This document shows, one piece after another, positions 51,151 to 59,488 of a DNA stretch of 64,000 nt (the stretch's first letter is position 1; the number at the start of each line of letters is the position of its first letter). The stretch comes from Verrucomicrobiaceae bacterium. Its GTDB lineage: Bacteria > Verrucomicrobiota > Verrucomicrobiia > Verrucomicrobiales > Verrucomicrobiaceae. Made by a program: the position numbers and the translations under genes. Location: NCBI GenBank assembly GCA_027487315.1, contig JAIYDW010000233.1, forward strand, positions 1 to 64,000, in the 5' to 3' direction. Below the pieces are notes generated by a model that saw only the letters and a list, made by a program, of their open reading frames with translations, had not been told where the DNA came from and ran no database searches.

Positions 51151-51873
51151 TTAGGCTCCGTCGCGGATTTGGTAGCGGGCGCGGCGGCTGTTGAGCCAGC
51201 GGATGCCTAGCATGTCGGTGGTGGCGCGGAGGGCGCGGTTGCCGAAGCCGTATTTGCTGACGCCGTGGATGCGGGGGCGATGATTGACGGGGACTTCGGT
51301 GACGCGGAAGTCCATGCTGCGGATGAGGGCAGGGATGAAGCGGTGCATGCCGTTGAAGAGGAGGAGGGCTTCACGGCAGGGTTGGCGCATGATTTTCAGG
51401 GTGCAGCCGGTGTCGCGGACGCCGTCGCCGACGAAGCGTGAGCGGACGGCATTGGCGATGCGGCTTTGGAGGCGCTTGAAGGGGGTGTCTTTGCGTTTGG
51501 CGCGGTAGCCGCAGACGAGGTCGTAGCCGGGGGCTTCGTCGAGTTTGGCGATCATGGCGGGGATGTCGGCGGGATCGTTTTGGAGGTCGCCGTCGAGGGT
51601 GGCGATGAGTTGGCCGCGCGAGTGATGGATGCCGGCGTGCATGGCGGCGCTTTGTCCGGCATTTTTGGCGAAGGCGAGGACGCGGACGCGGGGGCCGCGC
51701 TGGATGCGCTGGAGGGTGGCATCGGTGGAGCCGTCGTCGACCAGGACGAGTTCGTAGTCGATGCCGGTGAGGGCGCGGTCGATCTCCTGCTGGAGTTCGG
51801 CGATGTTGTCCTGCTCATTGTAGAGGGGGACTACGATGGAGAGGGTGGGGCAGGAGGTGTCGGACACGGGCAT
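51151..51873 (-). CDS. Family 2 glycosyltransferase (polyprenyl-phosphate sugar synthase-like)
   Basis: A 240-residue GT-A enzyme: SIVVPLYNEQDNIAELQQEI (N-terminal strand), ELVLVDDGSTDATL, ATLDGDLQNDPADIPAM (DxD-like site) and GVRDTGCTLKIMR are typical of dolichyl/undecaprenyl-phosphate mannose or glucose synthases. It lacks the C-terminal membrane helices of the ArnC type. It probably charges polyprenyl phosphate with a sugar that the neighbouring GT-C transferase uses. The frame opens upstream into the GT-C gene; the ATG 22 bases after that gene's stop is used. Confidence 0.88.
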   Translation of the reverse strand: MPVSDTSCPTLSIVVPLYNEQDNIAELQQEIDRALTGIDYELVLVDDGSTDATLQRIQRGPRVRVLAFAKNAGQSAAMHAGIHHSRGQLIATLDGDLQNDPADIPAMIAKLDEAPGYDLVCGYRAKRKDTPFKRLQSRIANAVRSRFVGDGVRDTGCTLKIMRQPCREALLLFNGMHRFIPALIRSMDFRVTEVPVNHRPRIHGVSKYGFGNRALRATTDMLGIRWLNSRRARYQIRDGA

Positions 51874-51895
51874 GAGGCGGGTCGGTAAAAAGGGG

Positions 51896-53473
51896 CTAAA
51901 GCTGGGGCGGTTGGTAGCCGTAGCAAGCGAAGATTTTGATTTGGCGGACGGGTTGTCCGGCGTGGACGACGTGGGCGGTGGTGAGGAGTTCGGTGCGGGT
52001 GAAGGCTGCGCGGATGGCGGGGGGAGGGGAGCCGCGCTGGGTGTCGTCGGTGACATAGAGGGCGTCTTTTTGCGCGAAATGGCTGGAGCCGTCGGGTTGA
52101 CGGGCGTCGTAGCGGGGGAGGTGGGCGAAGGGATGGGTCCAGTCGGAGGGGTTTTGGATGGGGTGGACGCGGGGGTGGGTGGGGGTGGGCCAGAGGCAGG
52201 GGGCGTCGGAGGGGAGGGATTGGTTGAGGGCGGCGGCGAGGCGCCAGTGGGAGGCGATGACGAAGTAGCGGCCTTCCTGTGGGGATTTCAATTGGGTGTC
52301 GATGAGCACATCGGCGACAAGGCGTCCAGTCTGGGTCCAGCCGCGCTGGGTGCCGGAGGGGTCGCGGGTGAAGAGGTGCAGGAAGGGCGAGTCGGAGCGG
52401 TCGAGACGGGATTCGAATGACCAAGGGAGGCCAGCGGCGCGGACGAAGTCGGTATTGACGAGGAAGACGCTTTGGAGGGCGGCGAGGACGAGGGTGATGG
52501 TGCGCCAACTGATGCGGTCTTCGGTTTGGAGGAGGGGGCTGACGACGAATTGATGGCCGGCGAGCATGGAGGCGAAGACGAGCCAGGCGGGCCAGCCGGT
52601 GTCGGGCCAGGGGGTCTGGGAGCGCCAGAAGAAATCGGCGAGGGCCAAGGGGAGGGCGTAGGCGAGGATGAGGGAGTGGGTGGCGGAGGCGGTGGGGCGG
52701 AGCCAGAGGCCGAGGACGGCCCATAGAATGACGACAAAAAGGAGCGGGGAGGCGAAGACGACGGCTCGGAACCAGGAGGGGATGATGCGGAGGTCGGGCA
52801 TCCAGAGGGAATAGTCCCAGAAGGGCCAGTGGTGGAGGGATTGCCAGCGGACCCAGAGAATGAGGGGGAGGATGGAGAGGGAGAGGAAGAGCCAGAAGCC
52901 GCGACCGCGCCAGAGAGCGCTGTGTCGGCTAGGGCGGTAGAGGAGAAAGGCGGAGAGGGCGAGGACAGGGGCGAGGCCGGGGGAGGTGAGGAGAAGGGCG
53001 GCGACGCAGAGGCCAGCGGCGGACCATGCTTTGGAAACCTCTGGCCCGAAAGCGATGGCACGGGGGAGGAGGAGAGGGAGGGCGGTGAGGCCGGTGAGGA
53101 CGACGATGGCGGGGGTCCAGGAAACAGAGGCGAGATTGAAGCCGGGGAGGAGGTTGAGCACGACGACGGTCCAGCCGGCGATGGTGCGGTCGTAGTGGCG
53201 GGCGGCGAGGTGCCAGGCCATGAGGGAAGTGGCGAGGGCGAGGAGGGGGGCGAAGAGGCGGAGGCCGAACTCGCCGTGACCGCCGATGAGCATGGAGAGG
53301 CGTGAGAGCCAGGCGAGGAGGGGACCCTGGAGGGTGAAATCGGCCGCGAGGGGTTGGCCGGTGCGCATGGCGGTGAAGGCTTCTTCGGGGGAGAGGCCGA
53401 GGGTGGGCAGCAGGGCCAGTCGCCACAGGGTCATGAGACCGAGGGAGGCGAGGAGGAGGTGCTGGCGGCGCAT
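51896..53473 (-). CDS. GT-C family membrane glycosyltransferase (GT39-like)
   Basis: A 525-residue multi-pass membrane protein. The first periplasmic loop carries LGLSPEEAFTAMRTGQPLA with an acidic pair, as in GT39/ArnT-like enzymes, followed by FTLQGPLLAWLSRLSM and RLFAPLLALATSLMAW. Residues ~385-525 are a soluble C-terminal domain. Adjacent to the GT2 gene (22-base gap), which would supply the lipid-linked sugar donor, it forms a plausible two-gene glycan modification pair. Confidence 0.8.
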   Translation of the reverse strand: MRRQHLLLASLGLMTLWRLALLPTLGLSPEEAFTAMRTGQPLAADFTLQGPLLAWLSRLSMLIGGHGEFGLRLFAPLLALATSLMAWHLAARHYDRTIAGWTVVVLNLLPGFNLASVSWTPAIVVLTGLTALPLLLPRAIAFGPEVSKAWSAAGLCVAALLLTSPGLAPVLALSAFLLYRPSRHSALWRGRGFWLFLSLSILPLILWVRWQSLHHWPFWDYSLWMPDLRIIPSWFRAVVFASPLLFVVILWAVLGLWLRPTASATHSLILAYALPLALADFFWRSQTPWPDTGWPAWLVFASMLAGHQFVVSPLLQTEDRISWRTITLVLAALQSVFLVNTDFVRAAGLPWSFESRLDRSDSPFLHLFTRDPSGTQRGWTQTGRLVADVLIDTQLKSPQEGRYFVIASHWRLAAALNQSLPSDAPCLWPTPTHPRVHPIQNPSDWTHPFAHLPRYDARQPDGSSHFAQKDALYVTDDTQRGSPPPAIRAAFTRTELLTTAHVVHAGQPVRQIKIFACYGYQPPQL

Positions 53474-53482
53474 GGAAGGGGT

Positions 53483-53511
53483 TGAAACAAAGCAGTTACG
53501 CTGTTATTGAA
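53483..53511 (+). promoter_or_regulatory. Predicted promoter of the LolA-like gene
   Basis: TTGAAA (53483-53488), a 17-base spacer and TATTGA (53506-53511). A perfect 8-base inverted repeat, ACAAAGCA (53488-53495) and TGCTTTGT (53523-53530), flanks the -10 region and could be an operator. The leader before the ATG at 53589 would be about 70 bases. Confidence 0.42.
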
Positions 53512-53588
53512 TAGAGCGCACATGCTTTGTGTCAAAGGAGTGCCGATCTCTGAATTAGAGGTTCGTGGTGCGTTTAGGATTTTGAATT

Positions 53589-54281
53589 ATGAATGTTCGT
53601 CTTTTTGTTTTGTGTGCGTCGATGGTGGTTGGAATTGGAGGCGGAGTTTGTGCAGCCGATCCGGAGCCGACGGCAGAGGAGATTATGAGGTTGGTGCGGA
53701 TGAGTTATGCGCTGCAGGACTACAAATTGAAGGGGACGCTGCGTGATGACACTTCCGGGAAGAAGGAGCCGTTTGAATTGACGATGCAGCAGCAGACGAT
53801 TCGGTTTCGGTTTGTGGAACCATCAGAGATTGTGGATTTGGATTTGGGGACACAGCCAGCGACGTTGAGCCGGGTGGTGCCGGGGGGGAAGTCGTCGGTG
53901 CCGGTGGCGTCGTACGGGGAGTCGGTGCGCGGGATGGCGATGAATTTTGAGGATTTGTCCCTGCGCTTCACGTATTGGCCGAATCCGAAGTTGATGGGGA
54001 CGGACACGATTAAGACGCAGAAGATGTGGGTGGTGCGGGTGGTGAATCCTGATGGCAAGGGGCCGTATGGGACGGTGGACATGTGGGTGCACCAGGGTAG
54101 CGGTGGGGTGGCGAAAATGGAGGCGTATGATGCGAAGGGGTTGAAGATGAAGAAGTTCGAGGTGGTGTCGGTGCAGAAGGTGAATGAGGTGACGATTTTG
54201 AAGGAAATGAAGGTGGAAGCGTATGATCCGCCGGGTTCAAAAAGTGCCCGCCGGACTTACATGAAGCTGGACAAGGAGTGA
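53589..54281 (+). CDS. LolA-like outer membrane lipoprotein-sorting protein
   Basis: A 230-residue periplasmic protein with a signal peptide (FVLCASMVVGIGGGVCAA) and the LolA/LolB-like half-barrel pattern: TAEEIMRLVRMSYALQDYKLKG, FELTMQQQTIRFRFVEP, LSLRFTYWPNPKLMGTDTI, ILKEMKVEAYDP. It resembles the 'outer membrane lipoprotein-sorting protein' group frequent in this phylum, which has an added C-terminal segment compared with E. coli LolA. It may carry a lipid or lipoprotein across the periplasm. The kinase gene follows after 59 bases. Confidence 0.72.
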   Translation: MNVRLFVLCASMVVGIGGGVCAADPEPTAEEIMRLVRMSYALQDYKLKGTLRDDTSGKKEPFELTMQQQTIRFRFVEPSEIVDLDLGTQPATLSRVVPGGKSSVPVASYGESVRGMAMNFEDLSLRFTYWPNPKLMGTDTIKTQKMWVVRVVNPDGKGPYGTVDMWVHQGSGGVAKMEAYDAKGLKMKKFEVVSVQKVNEVTILKEMKVEAYDPPGSKSARRTYMKLDKE

Positions 54282-54340
54282 AAAAAACGGGATAAAAGCT
54301 GTCCCCGCCTTGTTTTGGCGGTGCCAAAGAAGACCTTCCG

Positions 54341-56911
54341 ATGATGAATCGGCCCGACCCTAACTCGCTGCGCTTAGCTCCGGTCATCCGCGATCATGAA
54401 ACGATCCGGCAGATTGGGCGTGGGGCGTTTGGAGAGGTTTGGTTGGCGAAGAGTGCGACCGGGGTGTTGAGAGCGGTGAAGGTGGTGTGGCGTGAGGACT
54501 ATGACCATGAGGAGTCGTTTGAGCGGGAGTTTGAAGCGCTGAAGCGGTATGAACCGATCTCGCGCAAACATCTGGGTTTGCTGCCGATTCTTCAGGTTGG
54601 GCGCAATGAGGAGGCGGGATTTTACTACTATGTGATGGAGTTGGCGGACGATCTGGAGCAGGGGCGGGAGATTGATCCGGCGACATACAAGCCGCACACC
54701 TTGGGATTGCAGATGCGGCGTGATAAGCGGTTGAAGGTGACGGAGTGCATCGCGCTGGGGTCGAATGTGGCGGAGGCGCTGGGGTATTTACACCGGAAGA
54801 AGTTGATTCACCGGGATGTGAAACCCTCCAATTTGATTTTCTTGGATGGGCAGTGGCGGTTGGCGGATATTGGATTGGTGGCGTTGCTGGGGCAACGGAG
54901 TTATGTGGGGACGGAGGGGTTTGTGGCGCCTGAGGGACCGGGGACTGCGGCTTCGGATATGTTTAGTCTTGGGATGGTGTTGTATGAGGCAGCAACGGGG
55001 AAGGATCGGTTGGATTTTCCGGATTTGCCTTCGGCTTCGGGTTCAGGTGAGAAGTTGGAGTTATGGAGGAGGCTGAACCAGGTGATCTGCAAGGCCTGTG
55101 CGACGAAGGCTTCGAAGCGGTATGAATCGGCGGATGAGATGGCCTTGGCGTTGAGGGGCGAGATGCTGCCTTCGGCAAGGCGGACGATGTTTTGGACGGC
55201 GGGAATCGGAGCGTTGGCCGTGGCGGTGGTGTTTGGGATGTGGTTGGCGAGTTCCAATCGCGGGCGGGCTTTGCGGTCGGTGGAGGTGGGGCCAGCGATG
55301 GTCAAGATTTTATCTGAACCGCCGGGAGCGGAGGTTTTTTCGGGCGAGTCTTTGTTGGGGGTGACGCCATTGGAGTTGACGCCGCCGCAGGGATTGCCGG
55401 TGCTGTATCAACTGCGGATGGCAGGGCACAAGCGATTGGAGATCGAGCACTTGCCGAGCGAGGATGGCGATGATGCGGAGTATCATTTGAAGCTGGAGTC
55501 GTCGCGATTGCCGCAAATCGGAGAGTTGTGGAAGAATAGTTTGGCGATGGAGTTCAAGCCGCGCGGGGGAGGGCATGCCAGCATGACGCCGGTTCAGATG
55601 AGTGTGTTTCGCGAGTTTTTGGGTGAACAAAGGCGGCCGTTTGAGGGGCGTGTGGTGCGGTTTTTGCAGGGGACGGATCGTGAGCAGATTTACATTGTGG
55701 TGGTGCCGGTGGCGGATGCGGAGGCGTTCCGATTTTGGCTGACGGATAGGGATCGGTCGGCTGGGTATCTGAGTCAGGAGCATTTTTATGAAGTGGAGCC
55801 GTTTTACTTTGTAGAGAATGCGGTAGCGACTGAGGACATGCCGGATATGCCCGGGAATGGGGCGGAGGAGACTGGGAAGGACTGGCAGGCGTTTTATTTG
55901 AGGGTGAGCAAGCAGACGTATGGGACCGTGGTGGTGCGATCGGCGCCTGAGGGGGTGAAAGTGTATCAGAACGAGCAGTTGTTGGGGGAGACGCCATTGG
56001 AGTTGCCCCGGGTGAGATCTGGCGCGGTGGAGTATGAGTTGAGGGAAGAGGGTTTCACGGACTTGGTATTGGAGGGGGAGGTGAAGGAGGCGGATTATTT
56101 GGAGTTGTTTGCGGACATGGACGCGAAGAAGGGGGTTAAGTTTGGGAGGGAGTGGAAGAACACACTGGGGATGAAGTTTGTGCCTCTGGGAGATGTTTTG
56201 ATGTCGGTTTGGGAGACTCGGAGACGTGACTACCTGGAGTTCACGAAGGAGACGGGTGGCAAGCGGCCAGGGGGAGGGGAGGGGATTGAGACGAAATCGG
56301 CGACCCAACCGGTGATGAACATTTCGCGAGAGGAGGCGCGTGCTTTTTGTGCGTGGCTGACAGACCGGGAACGGACTTCGGGTTTGATTGGACCGGGGGA
56401 TGCGTATCGGTTGCCGACAGACGAGGAGTGGAGTCGGGCGGCGGGGTTGCCCTTGGAACGCGGGGCGGATCCGGCACAGCGGAGTGGTCGGATTCGAGGC
56501 ATCTATCCCTGGGGGTTTGAATGGCCACCACCGTCGCATTACGACAACTTTGCGGATGTGACGGCGGTGCAACGTGCGGGTGCAGATTCGGCGATACCGG
56601 GTTACGATGACCGGTTTAGTTTTACCGCTCCTGTGACCGCCCTGCAGCAAAATGAAAATGGGTTGATTGGATTGGCGGGCAACGTGTCGGAATGGGTGGA
56701 TACCGATTTTGACCTCAAGGCGGAGGTATCTGAAACCACTGGATCTGCGAATGGCGTTGGGACGGTGCGCGGGGGGAATTGGCGCAGCCACTCGCAAGAA
56801 GAGTTGCTGGCTTCGACGCGACTGGCGTTGGCGGCGGAGGCACGCCGAAACACGGTGGGTTTTCGGGTGATCTTGTCGCGTGCGCCTGCTGTTTCCCAGG
56901 TGGGTCGCTGA
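54341..56911 (+). CDS. Ser/Thr protein kinase with PEGA and FGE-like domains
   Basis: An 856-residue single-pass membrane kinase. Cytoplasmic kinase domain (residues ~20-275): GRGAFGEVWLA, ATP Lys K47 in RAVKVV, catalytic LIHRDVKPSNL (H157-R-D159), LADIGLVA in place of DFG, and VAPEGPG. The membrane helix is at ~285-307 (AGIGALAVAVVFGMWLA). Outside lie two PEGA repeats (ILSEPPGAEVFSGESLLGVTP; VVVRSAPEGVKVYQNEQL), each followed by an FGE/sulfatase-modifying-factor-like segment. The second is full length (WKNTLGMKFVPLGD to GFRVILSR); the first (WKNSLAMEFKPRGGG) is a shortened copy. The catalytic Cys of true FGE enzymes is absent (RGGNWRSHS), so the domain probably binds a ligand. Confidence 0.88.
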   Translation: MMNRPDPNSLRLAPVIRDHETIRQIGRGAFGEVWLAKSATGVLRAVKVVWREDYDHEESFEREFEALKRYEPISRKHLGLLPILQVGRNEEAGFYYYVMELADDLEQGREIDPATYKPHTLGLQMRRDKRLKVTECIALGSNVAEALGYLHRKKLIHRDVKPSNLIFLDGQWRLADIGLVALLGQRSYVGTEGFVAPEGPGTAASDMFSLGMVLYEAATGKDRLDFPDLPSASGSGEKLELWRRLNQVICKACATKASKRYESADEMALALRGEMLPSARRTMFWTAGIGALAVAVVFGMWLASSNRGRALRSVEVGPAMVKILSEPPGAEVFSGESLLGVTPLELTPPQGLPVLYQLRMAGHKRLEIEHLPSEDGDDAEYHLKLESSRLPQIGELWKNSLAMEFKPRGGGHASMTPVQMSVFREFLGEQRRPFEGRVVRFLQGTDREQIYIVVVPVADAEAFRFWLTDRDRSAGYLSQEHFYEVEPFYFVENAVATEDMPDMPGNGAEETGKDWQAFYLRVSKQTYGTVVVRSAPEGVKVYQNEQLLGETPLELPRVRSGAVEYELREEGFTDLVLEGEVKEADYLELFADMDAKKGVKFGREWKNTLGMKFVPLGDVLMSVWETRRRDYLEFTKETGGKRPGGGEGIETKSATQPVMNISREEARAFCAWLTDRERTSGLIGPGDAYRLPTDEEWSRAAGLPLERGADPAQRSGRIRGIYPWGFEWPPPSHYDNFADVTAVQRAGADSAIPGYDDRFSFTAPVTALQQNENGLIGLAGNVSEWVDTDFDLKAEVSETTGSANGVGTVRGGNWRSHSQEELLASTRLALAAEARRNTVGFRVILSRAPAVSQVGR

Positions 56912-56942
56912 GATTGGGAACGGCGATCGCTGAGAGTGCGGG

Positions 56943-58112
56943 CTAGTATTTGGGGATTTTGGGATCCACTTGTTCGGACCAGGCGGTAATGCCGCCAGCG
57001 ACATTCCAGACGTTGGTGAAGCCATTTTCGAGGAGGAAGGCTACGGCTTTGGCACTGCGACCGCCGAGTTTGCAGTGCACGACGATTTGTTTGTCCTTGG
57101 GGACTTCGTTGGTGCGCAGAGGGAGGCTAGCAAGCGGGATGAGAGTGGAGCCTTCGATGCGGGCCGTTTGAAACTCGTCGGGCTCGCGGACATCGATAAG
57201 GAAGTGTGGGGTTCCGGCTTTGCGGAGTTGGTCGAGGTCTTGGACGGTGAGTGTGGGGACTTGAGGTGGGGGATTCATGGTATTGGGGGAAAAAGAGGGC
57301 ATGCCGCAGAAGCTTTCGTAGTCGATGGGTTCGGTGATGGACGGGCTGGTTCCGCAGACGGGGCATTCGGGGTCGCGGCGGAGGGTGAAGGTGCGGAAGC
57401 GCATGGAGAGGGTGTCCACATGCAGGAGTTTGCCGAGGAGGGGGGTGCCGATGCCAGTGAGGAGTTTGATGGCTTCCAGAGCCTGCATGGTGCCGATCAT
57501 GCCGGGAAGAACGCCGAGAACACCGCCTTCGGCGCAACTGGGGACGAGGCCGGGTTTGGGAGGCACGGGAGACATGCAGCGATAACAAGGGCCTCCGAGG
57601 TGCGGGGCGAACACGGCGACTTGGCCGTCGAAGCGCAGGATCGAGCCGTAGACGTTGGGGATTTTGAGCCAGACAGCGACGTCATTGCTGAGGTAGCGGG
57701 TGGGGAAGTTGTCTGTTCCGTCAATGATTAGGTCATAGCCGGTCGCTATTTTGAGGGCGTTTGCAGCGGTGAAGGGTTCGGGGTGGAGATTGAGGTTGAG
57801 GGTGGGGTGAAGTCCGAGGAGGCGGTCGGCGGCGGCTTCGAGTTTGGGGCGTCCCTGGTCTTGGGTGCTGAAGAGGATTTGGCGTTGTAGGTTGGAGAGT
57901 TCCACACGATCTGGATCGACAATGCCGAGGGTGCCGACTCCGGCGGCTGCGAGGTAGAGGGTGATCGGGGAACCCAGTCCGCCTGCGCCGATGCAGAGGA
58001 TTCGAGCTGCTTTGAGTTCTTTTTGAGCCTGCTCGCCAAACTCAGGAATTGCCAAATGCCGAGCGTAGCGGAGTCGCTCGTCGGCGGTGAGTTCTGGCAA
58101 AGAGGAGGGCAT
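56943..58112 (-). CDS. MoeB/ThiF-type adenylyltransferase with rhodanese domain
   Basis: A 389-residue E1-like enzyme that adenylates and thiolates a ubiquitin-like sulfur carrier (MoaD or ThiS type) for molybdopterin, thiamine or thio-tRNA synthesis. The nucleotide loop is CIGAGGLGSPITLYLAAAGVG, with the arginine finger in ELSNLQRQIL. Zinc ligands lie in CYRC and CPVC. The C-terminal rhodanese domain (residues ~285-389) has the persulfide Cys C347 in VHCKLGGRS. This architecture matches MoeZ/MoeBR. No carrier-protein gene is adjacent. Confidence 0.92.
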   Translation of the reverse strand: MPSSLPELTADERLRYARHLAIPEFGEQAQKELKAARILCIGAGGLGSPITLYLAAAGVGTLGIVDPDRVELSNLQRQILFSTQDQGRPKLEAAADRLLGLHPTLNLNLHPEPFTAANALKIATGYDLIIDGTDNFPTRYLSNDVAVWLKIPNVYGSILRFDGQVAVFAPHLGGPCYRCMSPVPPKPGLVPSCAEGGVLGVLPGMIGTMQALEAIKLLTGIGTPLLGKLLHVDTLSMRFRTFTLRRDPECPVCGTSPSITEPIDYESFCGMPSFSPNTMNPPPQVPTLTVQDLDQLRKAGTPHFLIDVREPDEFQTARIEGSTLIPLASLPLRTNEVPKDKQIVVHCKLGGRSAKAVAFLLENGFTNVWNVAGGITAWSEQVDPKIPKY

Positions 58113-58191
58113 TGGGATGGATTAGAGCGGTTGCTGGACAGGCTCAACCGGAACCTTTTGAGTGCATGAGAAGGGCCTGACTTCAGGGAAT

Positions 58192-58228
58192 AGGCCTGAT
58201 TTTGGGTGGATTTTGTCCAAAACGGCCT
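58192..58228. promoter_or_regulatory. Interrupted hairpin upstream of the cytochrome cluster
   Basis: Arms AGGCC-TGA-TTTTGG (58192-58205) and CCAAAA-C-GGCCT (58217-58228) enclose an 11-base loop. It lies in the 191-base gap between the divergent MoeB-like and DUF2231-cytochrome genes. It may be an operator or a leader structure; there is no T-run, so termination is unlikely. Nothing else in this gap was recognised. Confidence 0.35.
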
Positions 58229-58303
58229 CCTTTGAGACATTCATTGATGTAGGATTTTGCATTGATGGGCCGTTGGTTTTATAGAGTCGTCCCTTTCACA
58301 ACC

Positions 58304-59488
58304 ATGACCCAACCTGTTCCCTCCCCGGTTAAGGCTTCGTATGTCGGCACTTGGATCGCTACCTTGTTGCTCGTCGTTACGTTTGTCTTCGGGTTGTTAT
58401 TGTTTCCGCCGTCGTTTGAAGCGGTGGAAGGAATGCCTGAGCCTTCCCACAATGTGCTTTTTTTGGGACGTTTTCACCCGATCCTGGTTCACCTGCCGGT
58501 GGGAATCTTGGTTTTTCTATTGGTGATGGAGACGCTGTGTTTGAGGCGGTCAGTCGAAGCGAAATTTGGTGAGGCAGCGCTTTTGGCTCTTTGGATTGGT
58601 TCAGCGGGGGCGGTGTTTGCGGTGCTGGCCGGGATTATGTTGTCGCGTGAGGGTGGTTACGAAGGGGGGACTTTCACGTTGCACCAGGGATTGGGAATCA
58701 TTGGGACGGCGGGTATTCTGCTGGGTTTGCTAATGAGATTGGCGGGCATGTCGACGGAGAATCGGAGTTTGGTGGATGGGTATCGGGCTGTTTTGCTATT
58801 GTCTTTTTCTTTGATGGGGATCGGGGCTCACTTTGGAGCGAACATGGTGCATGGCAGCAAATACATGACTCAGTATGCTCCTCCGATGATTGCGGAACAG
58901 ATCACGGGGATGGAAAAGTGGATGCTGTCTTTGGTTGAGGGACCGGCGGAAGGGGGCAAGATCGCGGTGCCGACGCCCAAAGTCGAGGAGCCCGCCGTGG
59001 TGAAGGTTGACACCGCTCCGGTGGAACCTAAGACGCCTGCGATGGTGCCTGAGTCGGCTCCGGCGCCCTCAGTTCCTCCGGTCGTCAAAACGGAGGGGCC
59101 AATGGTTGCGGGAGCGGAAGGGAAATTGGTGTTTGAGCATTTGGTCCTGCCTGTTTTGGAGGAAAAGTGCAACAAATGTCACAATGCGGACAAGTCGAAG
59201 GGTGATCTCCGGTTGGACACGCATGAAATGGTCATGAAGGGCGGTGAGACGGAGGAAAATGTGGTTCCAGGAAAGCCTGATACGAGCCTCTTGATTGCGC
59301 GAATCAAGTTGCCCGAGGACGATGACGAGCACATGCCGCCGGAAGGCAAGCCGCAGATTTCGCCTGAAGAGCTTGCGTTGTTGAGTTGGTGGATTGAACA
59401 AGGAGCCTCCAACACGACGACTGTCAAAGACGCCCAATTGCCACCTGAGACCCAATCGCTGGTCCAAAAATTATTAGCACCATTATGA
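58304..59488 (+). CDS. DUF2231-like membrane protein with planctomycete-type cytochrome c domain
   Basis: A 394-residue protein. The first ~195 residues hold four or five membrane helices of the DUF2231 type (FHPILVHLPVGILVFLLVME is the hallmark). A Pro/Val/Ala/Lys-rich periplasmic linker follows, then a C-terminal PSCyt1-like heme domain with C289-N-K-C292-H293 and the ending HMPPEGKPQISPEELALLSWW. It is probably an inner-membrane-anchored electron carrier. An in-frame start 42 bases upstream is possible. Its stop overlaps the LRR-cytochrome gene as ATGA. Confidence 0.82.
   Translation: MTQPVPSPVKASYVGTWIATLLLVVTFVFGLLLFPPSFEAVEGMPEPSHNVLFLGRFHPILVHLPVGILVFLLVMETLCLRRSVEAKFGEAALLALWIGSAGAVFAVLAGIMLSREGGYEGGTFTLHQGLGIIGTAGILLGLLMRLAGMSTENRSLVDGYRAVLLLSFSLMGIGAHFGANMVHGSKYMTQYAPPMIAEQITGMEKWMLSLVEGPAEGGKIAVPTPKVEEPAVVKVDTAPVEPKTPAMVPESAPAPSVPPVVKTEGPMVAGAEGKLVFEHLVLPVLEEKCNKCHNADKSKGDLRLDTHEMVMKGGETEENVVPGKPDTSLLIARIKLPEDDDEHMPPEGKPQISPEELALLSWWIEQGASNTTTVKDAQLPPETQSLVQKLLAPL

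Noticed and set aside
54341-56911. Diversity-generating retroelement target, suggested by the FGE/lectin-like fold
   Set aside because: No reverse transcriptase, accessory gene or template repeat is present in the window.
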